Assembly (NCBI GenBank): GCA_936450465.1
Contig: OW388303.1
Coordinates: 8,897,021-8,961,020 of the forward strand
Source of the DNA: Gibbula magus
Taxonomy: Eukaryota; Mollusca; Gastropoda; Trochida; Trochidae
Direction of reading: 5' to 3'
Length of the DNA: 64,000 bases
Below are positions 1 to 15,289 of this stretch, piece by piece. The notes beneath the pieces are model-generated. The model saw only the letters and a list, made by a program, of their open reading frames with translations, was not told the DNA's origin and did not search any database. A program made the translations under genes and the position numbers. Within the stretch, counting starts at the first letter, position 1. Every line of letters begins with the position of its first letter.

Positions 1-1424
1 TAGAGCATTAACATGTCTTTGATCCGAAATGAAATTTGAATATTACAATTTTGTAAACAATGCTTGCCGGGTCAGTTATATGGGGTTAAATAGTCTATGA
101 TATAGTAACAAAATATGTTAAACATCAAATAGATTACTAAAGGGTCGGACATGATATGCACATCTTTGTAAAGTTGTAAATTAGCCGCAATATGCAGGAA
201 ATACATGTCGCAATTAGACATTTAAATTTAATATTTGGTGATCATCTCGTTGGATAATTTAGTACTTCCCATTGCAGTTGAAACTGTCTATGTCTATATT
301 ACTTTTTACATAACTCGGTCTTGAATTAGCTATAACATTCTAAAATAGAATAATTACCACACCAACTGTAAATCAAACAATACATATCACAAATATGTAG
401 CTATGTGTAATGGCTTCGCCTAGTGTACTGTGATTAAATGTCTGCACCTCCATATACCTATGTTATATTATTATTCACTGTATAAATACGATATCACATC
501 CCATCTGTAGAAGCAAACACACAAACAAACAAACACCAAAACTCACATCGACAATGATCTATTACAGTTATTCATTTGTTCAAACGCTATACATTATTGG
601 TTGGAATCACTGACACTTGGGCATCAATTGACAAGACTCAATTCATCAATGATGTTTGAGAATTAAGGGACAGAACCTAAACTTTGAAAAAAATACGACC
701 TTCAGTTTATCACAAACATCAGCAAAAGATTTTAGACATTCAGTTGGATTTGAACCTTACGTTTTAGTCTGTAGTCCAACATCTTATCAATAACGGGGCA
801 CTACACCAAAGTGAGGTAAATTACGGTCACTTGAACCTGATGTATACTAGGGAAATGTTTGGCATTAACACTTTCAATATATGATTTGATTGTCAATGTT
901 TGATAAATGTAAATTTTCTTCTACAACTTGTCAATTACATTCATATTTAACATCAGAGATACGGATTCCATAGCCCAACGGTGCTTGGGAAACGCATGCA
1001 TTGACATGATTAATGAATGAAAGCTGGGGAGGGAGCGTTTTGTTTCAAGTAGGTCATGCACTTATTTGTGAGTAAAATAAATAGATGACACAGAGGCAAT
1101 ATTTAAAGCTGCAAATATACATTAACAAAATGAAAATACGACACTTGGGCTATGGTGTTTATTGAGCTGAATATGTGGAAGCAAATTGAAACATAAAAAT
1201 GATGAACACTCGGCCCAGGGTCACAGTTAATTTGACTTGGAAGTGGTTGAGGGAGACGAGGAAGTGAAATTGGTAACATATGGTCCCGGAAATCATTGGG
1301 AGGTGGCAGTGTTTGCTTTTTTTATAAGCAGTGCCCGATATAAAGTATGTTGCATTTGGCGTTTACACTGAAATATTTTGCGTATTTAGTTGGTTATGAA
1401 TATGAGGGTTTAAAAAACCCTAAT
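1..1424. other. AT-rich flank left of the satellite, no gene seen
   Basis: No open frame of 60 codons or more, no tRNA or rRNA, and no terminal repeat was recognised. A short (ACAA)n-like tract lies near 515-534 and a TATAAATA string near 481, but nothing coding follows it. A small dyad (AGGGTTT/AAACCCT, about 1405-1420) sits just before the first degenerate satellite sequence. It shares no obvious block with the unique DNA on the other side of the array. Confidence 0.6.
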
Positions 1425-1452
1425 AACCCTTAGCAAATATTCATTGGTAACC
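1425..1452 (+). repeat. Degenerate partial monomer at the left edge of the array
   Basis: ACCCTTAG, CAAATATTC and TTGGTAACC occur in the same order as in a normal monomer, but the GATGGTGGTG stretch between the first two is missing. The next segment then starts again at CCTTAGATGG. The junction therefore lies inside the monomer's own internal short repeat (ACCCTTAG and ACCCTCAG flanking about 31 bp). This suggests a deletion or slippage at the array boundary. Confidence 0.6.
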
Positions 1453-2779
1453 TTAGATGGTGGTGCACATATTCCTTGGTACCCTCAAACTAGTTTGATT
1501 GTGAAAACTCATTACAGAGCTGATATGTATACTACCTAGTGACGTTATTTGGCAGTTTACGGTATCAGGTCCCCTATCAAACATCATGTTAGATACCTCA
1601 TTGGATAGGAAATTGAATTATCTTTCATTTGGGTACCATAAGATGGTGGTGCAAATATTCCTTGGTAGCCTCAGACTAGTTTGATTGTGAAAAACTCATT
1701 ACAGAGCTAATATGTATACTACCTAGTGACGTTATTTGGCATTTTACGGTATCAGGTCCCCTATCAAACATCATGTTAGATACCTCATTGGATAGGAAAT
1801 TGAATTATCTTTCATTTGGGTACCATAAGATGGTGGTGCAAATATTCCTTGGTACCCTCAGACTAGTTTGATTGTGAAAAACTCATTACAGAGCTAATAG
1901 ATATACTACCTAGTGACGTTATTTGGCATTTTACGGTATCAGGTCCCCTATCAAATATCATGTAAGATACCTCATTGGATAGGAAATTGAATTATCTTTC
2001 ATTTGGGTACCCTTAGATGGTGGTACAAATATTCCTTGGTACCCTCAGACTAGTTTGATTGTGAAAAACTCATTACAGAGCTAATATGTATACTACCTAG
2101 TGACGTTATTTGGAATTTTACGGTATCAGGTCCCCTATCAAACATCATGTAAGATACCTCATTGGATAGGAAATTGAATTATCTTTCATTTGGGTACCCT
2201 TAGATGGTGGTGCAAATATTCCTTGGTACCCTCAGACTAGTTTGATTGTGAAAACCTCATTACAGAGCTAATATGTATACTACCTAGTGACGTTATTTGG
2301 CATTTTACGGTATCAGGTCCCCTATCAAACATCATGTAAGATACCTCATTGGATAGGAAATTGAATTATCTTTCATTTGGGTACCCTTAGATGGTGGTGC
2401 AAATATTCCTTGGTACCCTCAGACTAGTTTGATTGTGAAAAACTCATTACAGAGCTAATAGATATACTACCTAGTGACGTTATTTGGCATTTTACGGTAT
2501 CAGGTCCCCTATCAAATATCATGTAAGATACCTCATTGGATAGGAAATTGAATTATCTTTCATTTGGGTACCCTTAGATGGTGGTACAAATATTCCTTGG
2601 TACCCTCAGACTAGTTTGATTGTGAAAAACTCATTACAGAGCTAATATGTATACTACCTAGTGACGTTATTTGGAATTTTACGGTATCAGGTCCCCTATC
2701 AAACATCATGTAAGATACCTCATTGGATAGGAAATTGAATTATCTTTCATTTGGGTACCCTTAGATGGTGGTGCAAATA

Positions 2780-5700
2780 TTCCTTGGTACCCTCAGACTA
2801 GTTTGATTGTGAAAACCTCATTACAGAGCTAATATGTATACTACCTAGTGACGTTATTTGGCATTTTACGGTATCAGGTCCCCTATCAAACATCATGTAA
2901 GATACCTCATTGGATAGGAAATTGAATTATCTTTCATTTGGGTACCCTTAGATGGTGGTGCAAATATTCCTTGGTACCCTCAGACTAGTTTGATTGTGAA
3001 AAACTCATTACAGAGCTAATATGTATACTACCTAGTGACGTTATTTGGCATTTTACGGTATCAGGTCCCCTATCAAACATCATGTAAGATACCTCATTGG
3101 ATAGGAAATTAAATTATCTTTCATTTGGGTACCCTTAGATGGTGGTACAAATATTCCTTGGTACCCTCAGACTAGTTTGATTGTGAAAAACTCATTACAG
3201 AGCTAATAGATATACTACCTAGTGACGTTATTTGGCATTTTACGGTATCAGGTCCCCTATCAAACATCATGTAAGATACCTCATTAGATAGGAAATTAAA
3301 TTATCTTTCATTTGGGTACCCTTAGATGGTGGTACAAATATTCCTTGGTACCCTCAGACTAGTTTGATTGTGAAAAACTCATTACAGAGCTAATATGTAT
3401 ACTACCTAGTGACGTTATTTGGAATTTTACGGTATCAGGTCCCCTATCAAACATCATGTAAGATACCTCATTGGATAGGAAATTGAATTATCTTTCATTT
3501 GGGTACCCTTAGATGGTGGTGCAAATATTCCTTGGTACCCTCAGACTAGTTTGATTGTGAAAACCTCATTACAGAGCTAATATGTATACTACCTAGTGAC
3601 GTTATTTGGCATTTTACGGTATGAGGTCCCCTATCAAACATCATGTAAGATACCTCATTTGGATAGGAAATTGAATTATCTTTCATTTGGGTACCCTTAG
3701 ATGATGGTGCAAATATTCCTTGGTACCCTCAGACTAGTTTGATTGTGAAAAACTCATTACAGAGCTAATATGTATACTACCTAGTGACGTTATTTGGCAT
3801 TTTACAGTATCAGGTCCCCTATAAAACATCATGTGAGATACCTCATTTGATAGGAAATTGAATTATCTTTCATTTGGGTACCCTTAGATGGTGGTGCAAA
3901 TATTCCTTGGTACCCTCAGACTAGTTTGATTGTGAAAACCTCATTACAGAGCTAATATGTATACTACCTAGTGACGATATTTGGCATTTTACGGTATCAG
4001 GTCCCCCTATCAAACAGCATGTAAGATACCTCATTGGATAGGAAATTTAATTATCTTTCATTTGGGTACCCTTAGATTGTGGTGCAAATATTCCTTGGTA
4101 CCCTCAGACTAGTTTGATTGTGAAAAACTCATTACAGAGCTAATAGGTATACTACCTAGTGACGTTATTTGGCATTTTACGGTATCAGGTCCCCTATCAA
4201 ACATCATGTAAGATACCTCATCGGATAGGAAATTGAATTATCTTTCATTTGGGTACCCTTAGATGGTGGTGCAAATATTCCTTGGTACCCTCAGACTAGT
4301 TTGATTGTGAAAAACTCATTACAGAGCTAATATGTATACTACCTAGTGACGTTATTTGGCATTTTACGGTATCAGGTCCCCTATCAAACATCATGTAAGA
4401 TACCTCATTGGATAGGAAATTGAATTATCTTTCATTTGGGTACCATAAGATGGTGGTACAAATATTCCTTGGTACCCTCAGACTAGTTTGATTGTGAAAA
4501 ACTCATTACAGAGCTAATATGTATACTACCTAGTGACGTTATTTGGCATTTTACGGTATCAGGTCCCCTATCAAACATCATGTAAGATACCTCATTGGAT
4601 AGGAAATTGAATTATCTTTCATTTGGGTACCCTTAGATGGTGGTGCAAATATTCCTTGGTACCCTCAGACTAGTTTGATTGTGAAAACCTCATTACAGAG
4701 CTAATATGTATACTACCTAGTGACGTTATTTGGCATTTTACGGTATCAGGTCCCCTATCAAACATCATGTAAGATACCTCATTGGATAGGAAATTGAATT
4801 ATCTTTCATTTGGGTACCCTTAGATGGTGGTGCAAATATTCCTTGGTACCCTCAGACTAGTTTGATTGTGAAAACCTCATTACAGAGCTAATATGTATAC
4901 TACCTAGTGACGTTATTTGGCATTTTACGGTATCAGGTCCCCTATCAAACATCATGTAAGATACCTCATTGGATAGGAAATTGAATTATCTTTCATTTGG
5001 GTACCCTTAGATGGTGGTGCAAATATTCCTTGGTACCCTCAGACTAGTTTGATTGTGAAAAACTCATTACAGAGCTAATATGTATACTACCTAGTGACGT
5101 TATTTGGCATTTTACGGTATCAGGTCCCCTATCAAACATCATGTAAGATACCTCATTGGATAGGAAATTAAATTATCTTTCATTTGGGTACCCTTAGATG
5201 GTGGTACAAATATTCCTTGGTACCCTCAGACTAGTTTGATTGTGAAAAACTCATTACAGAGCTAATAGATATACTACCTAGTGACGTTATTTGGCATTTT
5301 ACGGTATCAGGTCCCCTATCAAACATCATGTAAGATACCTCATTAGATAGGAAATTAAATTATCTTTCATTTGGGTACCCTTAGATGGTGGTACAAATAT
5401 TCCTTGGTACCCTCAGACTAGTTTGATTGTGAAAAACTCATTACAGAGCTAATATGTATACTACCTAGTGACGTTATTTGGAATTTTACGGTATCAGGTC
5501 CCCTATCAAACATCATGTAAGATACCTCATTGGATAGGAAATTGAATTATCTTTCATTTGGGTACCCTTAGATGGTGGTGCAAATATTCCTTGGTACCCT
5601 CAGACTAGTTTGATTGTGAAAACCTCATTACAGAGCTAATATGTATACTACCTAGTGACGTTATTTGGCATTTTACGGTATGAGGTCCCCTATCAAACAT

Positions 5701-6900
5701 CATGTAAGATACCTCATTTGGATAGGAAATTGAATTATCTTTCATTTGGGTACCCTTAGATGGTGGTGCAAATATTCCTTGGTACCCTCAGACTAGTTTG
5801 ATTGTGAAAAACTCATTACAGAGCTAATATGTATACTACCTAGTGACGTTATTTGGCATTTTACAGTATCAGGTCCCCTATAAAACATCATGTGAGATAC
5901 CTCATTTGATAGGAAATTGAATTATCTTTCATTTGGGTACCCTTAGATGGTGGTGCAAATATTCCTTGGTACCCTCAGACTAGTTTGATTGTGAAAACCT
6001 CATTACAGAGCTAATATGTATACTACCTAGTGACGATATTTGGCATTTTACGGTATCAGGTCCCCCTATCAAACAGCATGTAAGATACCTCATTGGATAG
6101 GAAATTTAATTATCTTTCATTTGGGTACCCTAAGATTGTGGTGCAAATATTCCTTGGTACCCTCAGACTAGTTTGATTGTGAAAAACTCATTACAGAGCT
6201 AATAGGTATACTACCTAGTGACGTTATTTGGCATTTTACGGTATCAGGTCCCCTATCAAACATCATGTAAGATACCTCATCGGATAGGAAATTGAATTAT
6301 CTTTCATTTGGGTACCCTTAGATGGTGGTGCAAATATTCCTTGGTACCCTCAGACTAGTTTGATTGTGAAAAACTCATTACAGAGCTAATATGTATACTA
6401 CCTAGTGACGTTATTTGGCATTTTACGGTATCAGGTCCCCTATCAAACATCATGTAAGATACCTCATTGGATAGGAAATTGAATTATCTTTCATTTGGGT
6501 ACCATAAGATTGTGGTGCAAATATTCCTTGGTACCCTCAGACTAGTTTGATTGTGAAAAACTCATTACAGAGCTAATATGTATACTACCTAGTGACGTTA
6601 TTTGGCATTTTACGGTATCAGGTCCCCTATCAAACATCATGTAAGATACCTCATTGGATAGGAAATTGAATTATCTTTCATTTGGGTACCCTTAGATGGT
6701 GGTGCAAATATTCCTTGGTACCCTCAGACTAGTTTGATTGTGAAAACCTCATTACAGAGCTAATATGTATACTACCTAGTGACGTTATTTGGCATTTTAC
6801 GGTATCAGGTCCCCTATCAAACATCATGTAAGATACCTCATTGGATAGGAAATTGAATTATCTTTCATTTGGGTACCCTTAGATGGTGGTGCAAATATTC
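2780..6900 (+). repeat. Higher-order repeat: 11-monomer block (2059 bp), two tandem copies
   Basis: Rare monomer variants recur exactly 2059 bp apart: CATTAGATAGG at 3282/5341, ATGAGGTCCC at 3621/5680, the extra-T CATTTGGATAGG near 3656/5715, GTGACGATAT at 3971/6030 and AACAGCATG near 4013/6072. 2059 is 11 x 187 plus 2; the two extra bases are one-base insertions shared by both copies. Boundaries near 2780, 4840 and 6900 are approximate and set by where variant patterns stop matching. Confidence 0.85.
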
Positions 6901-9640
6901 CTTGGTACCCTCAGACTAGTTTGATTGTGAAAACCTCATTACAGAGCTAATATGTATACTACCTAGTGACGTTATTTGGCATTTTACGGTATCAGGTCCC
7001 CCTATCAAACATCATGTAAGATACCTCATTGGATAGGAAATTTAATTATCTTTCATTTGGGTACCCTAAGATTGTGGTGCAAATATTCCTTGGTACCCTC
7101 AGACTAGTTTGATTGTGAAAAACTCATTACAGAGCTAATAGGTATACTACCTAGTGACGTTATTTGGCATTTTACGGTATCAGGTCCCCTATCAAACATC
7201 ATGTGAGATACCTCATTTGATAGGAAATTGAATTATCTTTCATTTGGGTACCCTTAGATGGTGGTGCAAATATTCCTTGGTACCCTCAGACTAGTTTGAT
7301 TGTGAAAACCTCATTACAGAGCTAATATGTATACTACCTAGTGACGTTATTTGGCATTTTACGGTATCAGGTCCCCCTATCAAACATCATGTAAGATACC
7401 TCATTGGATAGGAAATTTAATTATCTTTCATTTGGGTACCCTAAGATTGTGGTGCAAATATTCCTTGGTACCCTCAGACTAGTTTGATTGTGAAAACCTC
7501 ATTACAGAGCTAATATGTATACTACCTAGTGACGTTATTTGGCATTTTACGGTATCAGGTCCCCTATCAAACATCATGTAAGATACCTCATCGGATAGGA
7601 AATTGAATTATCTTTCATTTGGGTACCCTTAGATGGTGGTGCAAATATTCCTTGGTACCCTCAGACTAGTTTGATTGTGAAAACCTCATTACAGAGCTAA
7701 TATGTATACTACCTAGTGACGTTATTTGGCATTTTACGGTATCAGGTCCCCTATCAAACATCATGTAAGATACCTCATTGGATAGGAAATTGAATTATCT
7801 TTCATTTGGGTACCCTTAGATGGTGGTGCAAATATTCCTTGGTACCCTCAGACTAGTTTGATTGTGAAAACCTCATTACAGAGCTAATATGTATACTACC
7901 TAGTGACGTTATGTGGCATTTTACGGTATCAGGTCCCCCTATCAAACATCATGTAAGATACCTCATTGGATAGGAAATTTAATTATCTTTCATTTGGGTA
8001 CCCTAAGATTGTGGTGCAAATATTCCTTGGTACCCTCAGACTAGTTTGATTGTGAAAAACTCATTACAGAGCTAATAGGTATACTACCTAGTGACGTTAT
8101 TTGGCATTTTACGGTATCAGGTCCCCTATCAAACATCATGTGAGATACCTCATTTGATAGGAAATTGAATTATCTTTCATTTGGGTACCCTTAGATGGTG
8201 GTGCAAATATTCCTTGGTACCCTCAGACTAGTTTGATTGTGAAAACCTCATTACAGAGCTAATATGTATACTACCTAGTGACGTTATTTGGCATTTTACG
8301 GTATCAGGTCCCCCTATCAAACATCATGTAAGATACCTCATTGGATAGGAAATTTAATTATCTTTCATTTGGGTACCCTAAGATTGTGGTGCAAATATTC
8401 CTTGGTACCCTCAGACTAGTTTGATTGTGAAAACCTCATTACAGAGCTAATATGTATACTACCTAGTGACGTTATTTGGCATTTTACGGTATCAGGTCCC
8501 CTATCAAACATCATGTAAGATACCTCATCGGATAGGAAATTGAATTATCTTTCATTTGGGTACCCTTAGATGGTGGTGCAAATATTCCTTGGTACCCTCA
8601 GACTAGTTTGATTGTGAAAAACTCATTACAGAGCTAATATGTATACTACCTAGTGACGTTATTTGGCATTTTACGGTATCAGGTCCCCTATCAAACATCA
8701 TGTTAGATACCTCATTGGATAGGAAATTGAATTATCTTTCATTTGGGTACCATAAGATGGTGGTGCAAATATTCCTTGGTACCCTCAGACTAGTTTGATT
8801 GTGAAAACCTCATTACAGAGCTAATATGTATACTACCTAGTGACGTTATTTGGCATTTTACGGTATCAGGTCCCCCTATCAAACATCATGTAAGATACCT
8901 CATTGGATAGGAAATTTAATTATCTTTCATTTGGGTACCCTAAGATTGTGGTGCAAATATTCCTTGGTACCCTCAGACTAGTTTGATTGTGAAAAACTCA
9001 TTACAGAGCTAATAGGTATACTACCTAGTGACGTTATTTGGCATTTTACGGTATCAGGTCCCCTATCAAACATCATGTGAGATACCTCATTTGATAGGAA
9101 ATTGAATTATCTTTCATTTGGGTACCCTTAGATGGTGGTGCAAATATTCCTTGGTACCCTCAGACTAGTTTGATTGTGAAAACCTCATTACAGAGCTAAT
9201 ATGTATACTACCTAGTGACGTTATTTGGCATTTTACGGTATCAGGTCCCCCTATCAAACATCATGTAAGATACCTCATTGGATAGGAAATTTAATTATCT
9301 TTCATTTGGGTACCCTAAGATTGTGGTGCAAATGTTCCTTGGTACCCTCAGACTAGTTTGATTGTGAAAACCTCATTACGGAGCTAATATGTATACTACC
9401 TAGTGACGTTATTTGGCATTTTACGGTATCAGGTCCCCTATCAAACATCATGTAAGATACCTCATCGGATAGGAAATTGAATTATCTTTCATTTGGGTAC
9501 CCTTAGATGGTGGTGCAAATATTCCTTGGTACCCTCAGACTAGTTTGATTGTGAAAAACTCATTACAGAGCTAATATGTATACTACCTAGTGACGTTATT
9601 TGGCATTTTACGGTATCAGGTCCCCTATCAAACATCATGT
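6830..9640 (+). repeat. Higher-order repeat: 5-monomer block (937 bp), three tandem copies
   Basis: ATGTGAGATA occurs at 7201, 8138 and 9075, and TCATCGG at 7588, 8525 and 9462, each 937 bp apart (5 x 187 plus 2). The extra bases come from GTCCCCCTATC monomers with an additional C. AATAGGTATAC and CCCTAAGATTG variants travel with them in the same order. Copy boundaries are approximate. Confidence 0.85.
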
Positions 9641-12600
9641 TAGATACCTCATTGGATAGGAAATTGAATTATCTTTCATTTGGGTACCATAAGATGGTGG
9701 TGCAAATATTCCTTGGTACCCTCAGACTAGTTTGATTGTGAAAAACTCATTACAGAGCTAATATGTATACTACCTAGTGACGTTATTTGGCATTTTACGG
9801 TATCAGGTCCCCTATCAAACATCATGTAAGATGCCTCATTGGATAGGAAATTGAATTATCTTTCATTTGGGTACCCTTAGATGGTGGTGCAAATATTCCT
9901 TGGTACCCTCAGACTAGTTTGATTGTGAAAAACTCATTACAGAGCTAATATGTATACTATCTAGTGACGTTATTTGGCATTTTACGGTATCAGGTCCCCT
10001 ATCAAACATCATGTAAGATACCTCATTGGATAGGAAATTGAATTATCTTTCATTTGGGTACCCTTAGATGGTGGTGCAAATATTCCTTGGTACCCTCAGA
10101 CTAGTTTGATTGTGAAAACCTCATTACAGAGCTAATATGTATACTACCCAGTGACGTTATTTGGCATTTTACGGTATCAGGTCCCCTATCAAACATCATG
10201 TAAGATACCTCATTGGATAGGAAATTGAATTATCTTTCATTTGGGTGCCATAAGATGGTGGTGCAAATATTCCTTGGTACCCTCAGACTAGTTTGATTGT
10301 GAAAACCTCATTACAGAGCTAATATGTATACTACCTAGTGACGTTATTTGGCATTTTACGGTATCAGGTCCCCTATCAAACATCATGTTAGATACCTCAT
10401 TGGATAGGAAATTTAATTATCTTTCATTTGGGTACCCTAAGATTGTGGTGCACATATTCCTTGGTACCCTCAGACTAGTTTGATTGTGAAAAACTCATTA
10501 CAGAGCTAATAGGTATACTACCTAGTGACGTTATTTGGCATTTTACGGTATCAGGTCCCCTATCAAACATCATGTAAGATACCTCATCGGATAGGAAATT
10601 GAATTATCTTTCATTTGGGTACCCTTAGATGGTGGTGCAAATATTCCTTGGTACCCTCAGACTAGTTTGATTGTGAAAAACTCATTACAGAGCTAATATG
10701 TATACTACCTAGTGACGTTATTTGGAATTTTACGGTATCAGGTCCCCTATCAAACATCATGTAAGATACCTCATTGGATAGGAAATTGAATTATCTTTCA
10801 TTTGGGTACCCTTAGATGGTGGTGCAAATATTCCTTGGTACCCTCAGACTAGTTTGATTGTGAAAAACTCATTACAGAGCTAATATGTATACTACCTAGT
10901 GACGTTATTTGGCATTTTACGGTATCAGGTCCCCTATAAAACATCATGTGAGATACCTCATTTGATAGGAAATTGAATTATCTTTCATTTGGGTACCCTT
11001 AGATGGTGGTGCAAATATTCCTTGGTACCCTCAGACTAGTTTGATTGTGAAAAACTCATTACAGAGCTAATAGATATACTACCTAGTGACGTTATTTGGA
11101 ATTTTACGGTATCAGGTCCCCTATCAAACATCATGTAAGATACCTCATTGGATAGGAAATTGAATTATCTTTCATTTGGGTACCATAAGATGGTGGTGCA
11201 AATATTCATTGGTACCCTCAGACTAGTTTGATTGTGAAAAACTCATTACAGAGCTAATAGATATACTACCTAGTGACGTTATTTGGCATTTTACGGTATC
11301 AGGTCCCCTATCAAACATCATGTAAGATACCTCATTGGATAGGAAATTAAATTATCTTTCATTTGGGTACCCTTAGATGGTGGTACAAATATTCCTTGGT
11401 AACCTCAGACTAGTTTGATTGTGAAAAACTCATTACAGAGCTAATATGTATACTACCTAGTGACGTTATTTGGAATTTTACGGTATCAGGTCCCCTATAA
11501 AACATCATGTGAGATACCTCATTTGATAGGAAATTGAATTATCTTTCATTTGGGTACCCTTAGATGGTGGTGCAAATATTCCTTGGTACCCTCAGACTAG
11601 TTTGATTGTGAAAACCTCATTACAGAGCTAATATGTATACTACCTAGTGACGTTATTTGGCATTTTACGGTATCAGGTCCCCTATCAAACATCATGTTAG
11701 ATACCTCATTGGATAGGAAATTTAATTATCTTTCATTTGGGTACCCTAAGATTGTGGTGCACATATTCCTTGGTACCCTCAGACTAGTTTGATTGTGAAA
11801 AACTCATTACAGAGCTAATAGGTATACTACCTAGTGACGTTATTTGGCATTTTACGGTATCAGGTCCCCTATCAAACATCATGTAAGATACCTCATTGGA
11901 TAGGAAATTAAATTATCTTTCATTTGGGTACCCTTAGATGGTGGTACAAATATTCCTTGGTAACCTCAGACTAGTTTGATTGTGAAAAACTCATTACAGA
12001 GCTAATATGTATACTACCTAGTGACGTTATTTGGAATTTTACGGTATCAGGTCCCCTATAAAACATCATGTGAGATACCTCATTTGATAGGAAATTGAAT
12101 TATCTTTCATTTGGGTACCCTTAGATGGTGGTGCAAATATTCCTTGGTACCCTCAGACTAGTTTGATTGTGAAAACCTCATTACAGAGCTAATATGTATA
12201 CTACCTAGTGACGTTATTTGGCATTTTACGGTATCAGGTCCCCTATCAAACATCATGTAAGATACCTCATTGGATAGGAAATTGAATTATCTTTCATTTG
12301 GGTACCATAAGATGGTGGTGCAAATATTCCTTGGTACCCTCAGACTAGTTTGATTGTGAAAAACTCATTACAGAGCTAATAGATATACTACCTAGTGACG
12401 TTATTTGGCATTTTACGGTATCAGGTCCCCTATCAAACATCATGTAAGATACCTCATTGGATAGGAAATTAAATTATCTTTCATTTGGGTACCCTTAGAT
12501 GGTGGTACAAATATTCCTTGGTACCCTCAGACTAGTTTGATTGTGAAAAACTCATTACAGAGCTAATATGTATACTACCTAGTGACGTTATTTGGAATTT

Positions 12601-15289
12601 TACGGTATCAGGTCCCCTATAAAACATCATGTGAGATACCTCATTTGATAGGAAATTGAATTATCTTTCATTTGGGTACCCTTAGATGGTGGTGCAAATA
12701 TTCCTTGGTACCCTCAGACTAGTTTGATTGTGAAAACCTCATTACAGAGCTAATATGTATACTACCTAGTGACGTTATTTGGCATTTTACGGTATCAGGT
12801 CCCCCTATCAAACATCATGTAAGATACCTCATTGGATAGGAAATTTAATTATCTTTCATTTGGGTACCCTAAGATTGTGGTGCAAATATTCCTTGGTACC
12901 CTCAGACTAGTTTGATTGTGAAAAACTCATTACAGAGCTAATAGGTATACTACCTAGTGACGTTATTTGGCATTTTACGGTATCAGGTCCCCTATCAAAC
13001 ATCATGTAAGATACCTCATCGGATAGGAAATTGAATTATCTTTCATTTGGGTACCCTTAGATGGTGGTGCAAATATTCCTTGGTACCCTCAGACTAGTTT
13101 GATTGTGAAAAACTCATTACAGAGCTAATATGTATACTACCTAGTGACGTTATTTGGCATTTTACGGTATCAGGTCCCCTATCAAACATCATGTTAGATA
13201 CCTCATTTGATAGGAAATTGAATTATCTTTCATTTGGGTACCATAAGATGGTGGTGCAAATATTCCTTGGTACCCTCAGACTAGTTTGATTGTGAAAAAC
13301 TCATTACAGAGCTAATATGTATACTACCTAGTGACGTTATTTGGCATTTTACGGTATCAGGTCCCCTATCAAACATCATGTAAGATACCTCATTGGATAG
13401 GAAATTGAATTATCTTTCATTTGGGTACCCTTAGATGGTGGTGCAAATATTCCTTGGTACCCTCAGACTAGTTTGATTGTGAAAAACTCATTACAGAGCT
13501 AATATGTATACTACCTAGGGACGTTATTTGGCATTTTACGGTATCAGGTCCCCTATCAAACATCATGTTAGATACCTCATTGGATAGGAAATTGAATTAT
13601 CTTTCATTTGGGTGCCATAAGATGGTGGTGCAAATATTCCTTGGTACCCTCAGACTAGTTTGATTGTGAAAAACTCATTACAGAGCTAATAGATATACTA
13701 CCTAGTGACGTTATTTGGCATTTAACGGTATCAGGTCCCCTATCAAACATCATGTAAGATACCTCATTGGATAGGAAATTAAATTATCTTTCATTTGGGT
13801 ACCCTTAGATGGTGGTGCAAATATTCCTTGGTACCCTCAGACTAGTTTGATTGTGAAAAACTCATTACAGAGCTAATATGTATACTACCTAGTGACGTTA
13901 TTTGGCATTTTACAGTATCAGGTCCCCTATAAAACATCATGTGAGATACCTCATTTGATAGGAAATTGAATTATCTTTCATTTGGGTACCCTTAGATGGT
14001 GGTGCAAATATTCCTTGGTACCCTCAGACTAGTTTGATTGTGAAAAACTCATTACAGAGCTAATATGTATACTACCTAGTGACGTTATTTGGCATTTTAC
14101 GGTATCAGGTCCCCTATCAAACATCATGTAAGATACCTCATTGGATAGGAAATTGAATTATCTTTCATTTGGGTACCCTTAGATGGTGGTGCAAATATTC
14201 CTTGGTACCCTCAGACTAGTTTGATTGTGAAAACCTCATTACAGAGCTAATATGTATACTACCTAGTGACGTTATTTGGCATTTTGCGGTATGAGGTCCC
14301 CTATCAAACATCATGTAAGATACCTCATTGGATAGGAAATTGAATTATCTTTCATTTGGGTACCCTTAGATGGTGGTGTAAATATTCCTTGGTACCCTCA
14401 GACTAGTTTGATTGTGAAAAACTCATTACAGAGCTAATATGTATACTACCTAGTGACGTTATTTGGCATTTTACAGTATCAGGTCCCCTATAAAACATCA
14501 TGTGAGATACCTCATTTGATAGGAAATTGAATTATCTTTCATTTGGGTACCCTTAGATGGTGGTGCAAATATTCCTTGGTACCCTCAGACTAGTTTGATT
14601 GTGAAAACCTCATTACAGAGCTAATATGTATACTACCTAGTGACGTTATTTGGCATTTTACGGTATCAGGTCCCCCTATCAAACAGCATGTAAGATACCT
14701 CATTGGATAGGAAATTTAATTATCTTTCATTTGGGTACCCTAAGATTGTGGTGCAAATATTCCTTGGTACCCTCAGACTAGTTTGATTGTGAAAAACTCA
14801 TTACAGAGCTAATAGGTATACTACCTAGTGACGTTATTTGGCATTTTACGGTATCAGGTCCCCTATCAAACATCATGTAAGATACCTCATCGGATAGGAA
14901 ATTGAATTATCTTTCATTTGGGTACCCTTAGATGGTGGTGCAAATATTCCTTGGTACCCTCAGACTAGTTTGATTGTGAAAAACTCATTACAGAGCTAAT
15001 ATGTATACTACCTAGTGACGTTATTTGGCATTTTACGGTATCAGGTCCCCTATCAAACATCGTGTTAGATACCTCATTGGATAGGAAATTGAATTATCTT
15101 TCATTTGGGTACCATAAGATGGTGGTGCAAATATTCCTTGGTACCCTCAGACTAGTTTGATTGTGAAAAACTCATTACAGAGCTAATATGTATACTACCT
15201 AGTGACGTTATTTGGCATTTTACGGTATCAGGTCCCCTATCAAACATCATGTTAGATACCTCATTGGATAGGAAATTGAATTATCTTTC